This document shows, one piece after another, positions 61,935 to 64,000 of a stretch of DNA of 64,000 nucleotides. The position numbers and the translations under genes are program-made. Origin of the DNA: Rhodococcus sp. NBC_00297 (lineage in GTDB: Bacteria; Actinomycetota; Actinomycetes; Mycobacteriales; Mycobacteriaceae); NCBI RefSeq assembly GCF_036173065.1, contig NZ_CP108041.1, forward strand, positions 2,108,001 to 2,172,000. The letters run 5' to 3'. The notes beneath the pieces are model-generated. The model searched no databases, had not been told where the DNA came from, and was given only the letters and a program-made list of their open reading frames with translations. Within the stretch, counting starts at the first letter, position 1, and every line of letters starts with the position of its first letter.

Positions 61935-62924
61935 GTGCATGCGATCACACTGACCGAATACGGCGACCCCGATGTCATGGTCTGGAGCGAGGTACCCGAT
62001 CCCGTACCGGGGCCGGGAGAAGTCCTGATCTCCATCGCGGCGTCCGCCGTCAACCGCGCCGATCTGCAGCAACGGCAGGGCAACTACCCGCCGCCCGCCG
62101 GCGCCTCCGAGGTGCTCGGTCTCGAGTGCTCCGGTGTGATCGCCGACGTCGGTGCGGACGTCACCTCGTGGAACGTCGGCGATCGGGTCTGCGCGCTGCT
62201 CGCGGGTGGCGGCTACGCCGAGCAGGTGGTGGTGCCGGCCGGACAGGTGCTGCCCGTTCCCGACGGGCTCGACCTGCACGTGGCCGCATCGCTGCCCGAG
62301 GTCGCGTGCACGGTGTGGTCCAACGTCGTCATGTATGCCGGCTTGTCCGCCGGGGACACGTTGTTGATCCACGGCGGTGGCAGCGGCATCGGCACGCACG
62401 CCATCCAGGTGGCGAAGGCCCTCGGCGCGCGCGTCGCGGTGACCGCCGGCTCGGCGGAGAAGCTCGAGATCTGCCGATCGTTCGGCGCGGACATCCTCAT
62501 CGACTACAAGACCTCGGACTTCACCGAGGAGTTACGGTCCGCGACGGACGGGCACGGAGCCGACGTCATTCTCGACAACATGGGCGCGAAGTACCTGTCC
62601 CCCAACATCTCTGCGCTCGCCATGGACGGCCGACTGGTCACGATCGGCATGCAGGGCGGCCGGGTGGCCGAGTTCGACTTCGGCGCGCTGATGGCCAAGC
62701 GCGGCAGTGTGCACTGCGCCGGGTTGCGGGCGCGCCCCCTCACCGGCCCGGGCGGCAAGGCCGACATCGTGCGCCAGGTGCGCGAGCACGTGTGGCCGAT
62801 GATCGCCGACGGTGCGGTCGTGCCCGTCGTGCACGCGGAGGTGCCGGTGTCGGACGCACCGCAGGCTCATCGCATGCTGGACGACCACGCCACGGTGGGC
62901 AAGGTGATCCTGCGCGTCCGCTGA
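61935..62924 (+). CDS. NAD(P)H quinone oxidoreductase, zinc-independent MDR type
   Basis: A 329-residue medium-chain reductase: MVWSEVPDPVPGPGEVLI, the segment NRADLQQRQGNYPPPAGAS, GLECSGVIADVG and the NADPH motif IHGGGSGIGTHAIQVAKALG. No structural-zinc Cys cluster, as in quinone oxidoreductase/PIG3. It likely reduces quinones or enones. By position and partner it corresponds to Rv3777 next to Rv3778c. Leaderless GTG start. Confidence 0.88.
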   Translation: MHAITLTEYGDPDVMVWSEVPDPVPGPGEVLISIAASAVNRADLQQRQGNYPPPAGASEVLGLECSGVIADVGADVTSWNVGDRVCALLAGGGYAEQVVVPAGQVLPVPDGLDLHVAASLPEVACTVWSNVVMYAGLSAGDTLLIHGGGSGIGTHAIQVAKALGARVAVTAGSAEKLEICRSFGADILIDYKTSDFTEELRSATDGHGADVILDNMGAKYLSPNISALAMDGRLVTIGMQGGRVAEFDFGALMAKRGSVHCAGLRARPLTGPGGKADIVRQVREHVWPMIADGAVVPVVHAEVPVSDAPQAHRMLDDHATVGKVILRVR

Positions 62925-62934
62925 CGGGCGCGGA

Positions 62935-64000
62935 TCAGGTCAGCGTCTCGAGAACCGTGACGAGCTGGTCGATCTCGTGCCGCGTCGTGTACGGGGCCAG
63001 CCCCACCGTGATCGCGCCACCGGCATCGGCGACACCCAGCGACTCGAGCAGGCGGCTGCCGCCGTGCAGGCCACCGACCACGTCGATCCTGTTGTCCGCC
63101 AATCGCGCCGCCACCTTGTCGGAGTCGACGCCGTCCACGCTGATGCTCAGGCACGGGATGCGGCTGGACGCCTGACCGATGGCCATGACGTGCGGCAGTG
63201 CCGCCACGCGCTCCTGCAGGTACGCGAAGAGCCGATCCTGGTAGTCCTGCAGCGAGCCGATGGACATCTCGAGGCGCTGTCGACGCGTCCCGCTCGCGTT
63301 CTCGTCGAGGGCGGCGAGACAGTCGACGGACGCGGTCATGCCCGCGAGCAGTGAGTAGTGCAGACCGGCGACCTCGAGCCGCGCCGGACCCTTCGCATCG
63401 GTGTCGAGCGCCTGCGACGGCAACCGGTCGAGCAGCTCGGGGTCCCGGAACACCAGCGCTCCGACGCGAGGCCCACCCCAGGCCGCGGCGTTGACGGCGA
63501 CGACGTCCGCCCGGAGTTCCTCGATGTCGAGCACCGCGTAGGGGGCCGCACCCACCGCGTCGACGACCAGCAGCCCGCCGGCGTCGTGCACGAGGTCGGC
63601 GGCGACACGGACGTCGGGGGCCGACCCCACCACCGTCGACGCCGCGGTCAGCGCGACGAGCCGAGTGTTCGCCGCGATGAGTTCCCCGAACTGCCAACTG
63701 GGGAGCTCGCACGTCTCGATGTCCACCTCGGCCCACTGCACCTGGGCGCCGTACCGATTGGCGATGCGCAGCCACGGTGCCACGTTCGCCTCGTCGTCCA
63801 GCCGGGACAGGACGATGCCCGTACCGAGGCCGAGACGCGTGCTGAGGGCTTCCGCGAGAGCGGTCAGGAGGATGCCGTGGTCCGGACCGAGGACCACGCC
63901 CTCGGGGGATCCACCGACCAGATCTGCGACGGCCTGCCGAGCATCGTCGGCGACCTTCGCGCTGCGCTGCGCGTAGGGGTGCCGACCGATGTGCGTCGAT
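62935..64000 (-). CDS. Cysteine desulfurase-like protein, truncated at window end
   Basis: The C-terminal 354 residues of a class V aminotransferase fold, cysteine-desulfurase-like family (Rv3778c-like). LTAASTVVGSAPDV, GGLLVVDAVGAAPYAVLDIEEL and ADVVAVNAAAWGGPRVGAL are visible. Where family members carry the PLP-binding Lys (pattern SAYKWFGPHVG), this protein reads NAAAWGGPRVG, with Ala for Lys. Its start lies outside the window. If true, it may not form the internal aldimine, so desulfurase activity is unlikely. It converges with the quinone oxidoreductase. Confidence 0.82.
   Translation of the reverse strand, partial: STHIGRHPYAQRSAKVADDARQAVADLVGGSPEGVVLGPDHGILLTALAEALSTRLGLGTGIVLSRLDDEANVAPWLRIANRYGAQVQWAEVDIETCELPSWQFGELIAANTRLVALTAASTVVGSAPDVRVAADLVHDAGGLLVVDAVGAAPYAVLDIEELRADVVAVNAAAWGGPRVGALVFRDPELLDRLPSQALDTDAKGPARLEVAGLHYSLLAGMTASVDCLAALDENASGTRRQRLEMSIGSLQDYQDRLFAYLQERVAALPHVMAIGQASSRIPCLSISVDGVDSDKVAARLADNRIDVVGGLHGGSRLLESLGVADAGGAITVGLAPYTTRHEIDQLVTVLETLT

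Noticed and set aside
61923-62399. N-terminal extension of the BTAD regulator
   Set aside because: It runs antisense through the quinone oxidoreductase; the DNA-binding domain is complete without it.

Overview
This 64 kb window is high-GC DNA with leaderless genes, 4-base ATGA/GTGA gene overlaps and many regulators. It carries a mycolyltransferase of the antigen 85 family, an acyl desaturase with its own flavin/iron-sulfur reductase, an MMPL transporter and a cysteine desulfurase-like/quinone oxidoreductase pair. Together these point to a mycolic-acid actinobacterium (Mycobacteriales), most likely Rhodococcus or a close relative. From memory, tadA, its partner gene and tyrA match Rv3752c-Rv3754 of Mycobacterium tuberculosis. 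The echA21-like crotonase, hisC2-like aminotransferase, quinone oxidoreductase and desulfurase-like gene match Rv3772-Rv3778c. The window therefore looks like chromosomal backbone with accessory insertions. I see no rRNA, prophage, transposase, integrase, CRISPR array or plasmid origin.

Layout. 1-7.5 kb (minus): TetR regulator, MMPL transporter, a heterodimeric ABC exporter and the start of tgt, probably one operon. 7.5-12.4 kb: a membrane ABM protein with a tiny upstream ORF, a fatty acid desaturase, a sterol-desaturase-family protein, YceI and an aldo/keto reductase. 12.4-15.7 kb: tRNA-Ser(CGA), a CsbD stress protein, tadA with its partner, tyrA and a glycolipid-binding protein. 15.9-18.4 kb: a compact C5-methyltransferase / putative restriction enzyme / Vsr cassette. 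18.4-26.2 kb: a coiled-coil membrane protein, a DAO oxidoreductase, CorA, the desaturase-reductase pair and a PAS-GAF-GGDEF-EAL protein. 26.2-30.4 kb: small stress and membrane proteins (LapA, CsbD, ZIP, two DUF202), an OhrR-like MarR, a 155-166 bp intergenic repeat array and a PEGAP-repeat secreted protein. 30.5-34.4 kb: a two-component system, an MFS pump and its MarR regulator. 34.4-37 kb: a thioesterase, an orphan ModA lipoprotein and an F420/NADP-type reductase. 36.5-42 kb: crotonase and thiolase-like genes, a TetR and an SDR that share one operator type, and an amidohydrolase. 42-48.4 kb: VOC protein, WYL regulator, LLM flavin enzyme, RibD-like reductase, secreted lipase with TetR, DUF2834 and crotonase. 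48.5-54 kb: tRNA-Arg(ACG), tRNA-Ser(GCU), DLH-like protein, hisC2-like aminotransferase, a second intergenic repeat pair, mycolyltransferase, PucR-type regulator and tRNA-Ser(UGA). 54-64 kb: MarR, lactate-monooxygenase-like enzyme, aldo/keto reductase, DrrAB-type ABC transporter, a very large BTAD/ATPase regulator diverging from a quinone oxidoreductase, and the truncated desulfurase-like gene.

Most regulators sit beside their likely targets. Several have clear inverted repeats over their promoters (7475, 29286, 33896, 39484/40983, 46484). Lipid and envelope metabolism is the dominant theme: three desaturase-family enzymes, two crotonases, a thiolase-like protein, a thioesterase, a lipase, a mycolyltransferase and an MMPL transporter. 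The items most worth a second look are the methyltransferase cassette with paired CTCGAG sites around its -10 box, the two related hairpin repeat families, the mirror-image direct-repeat array before the two-component system, and two enzymes that lack expected catalytic residues.
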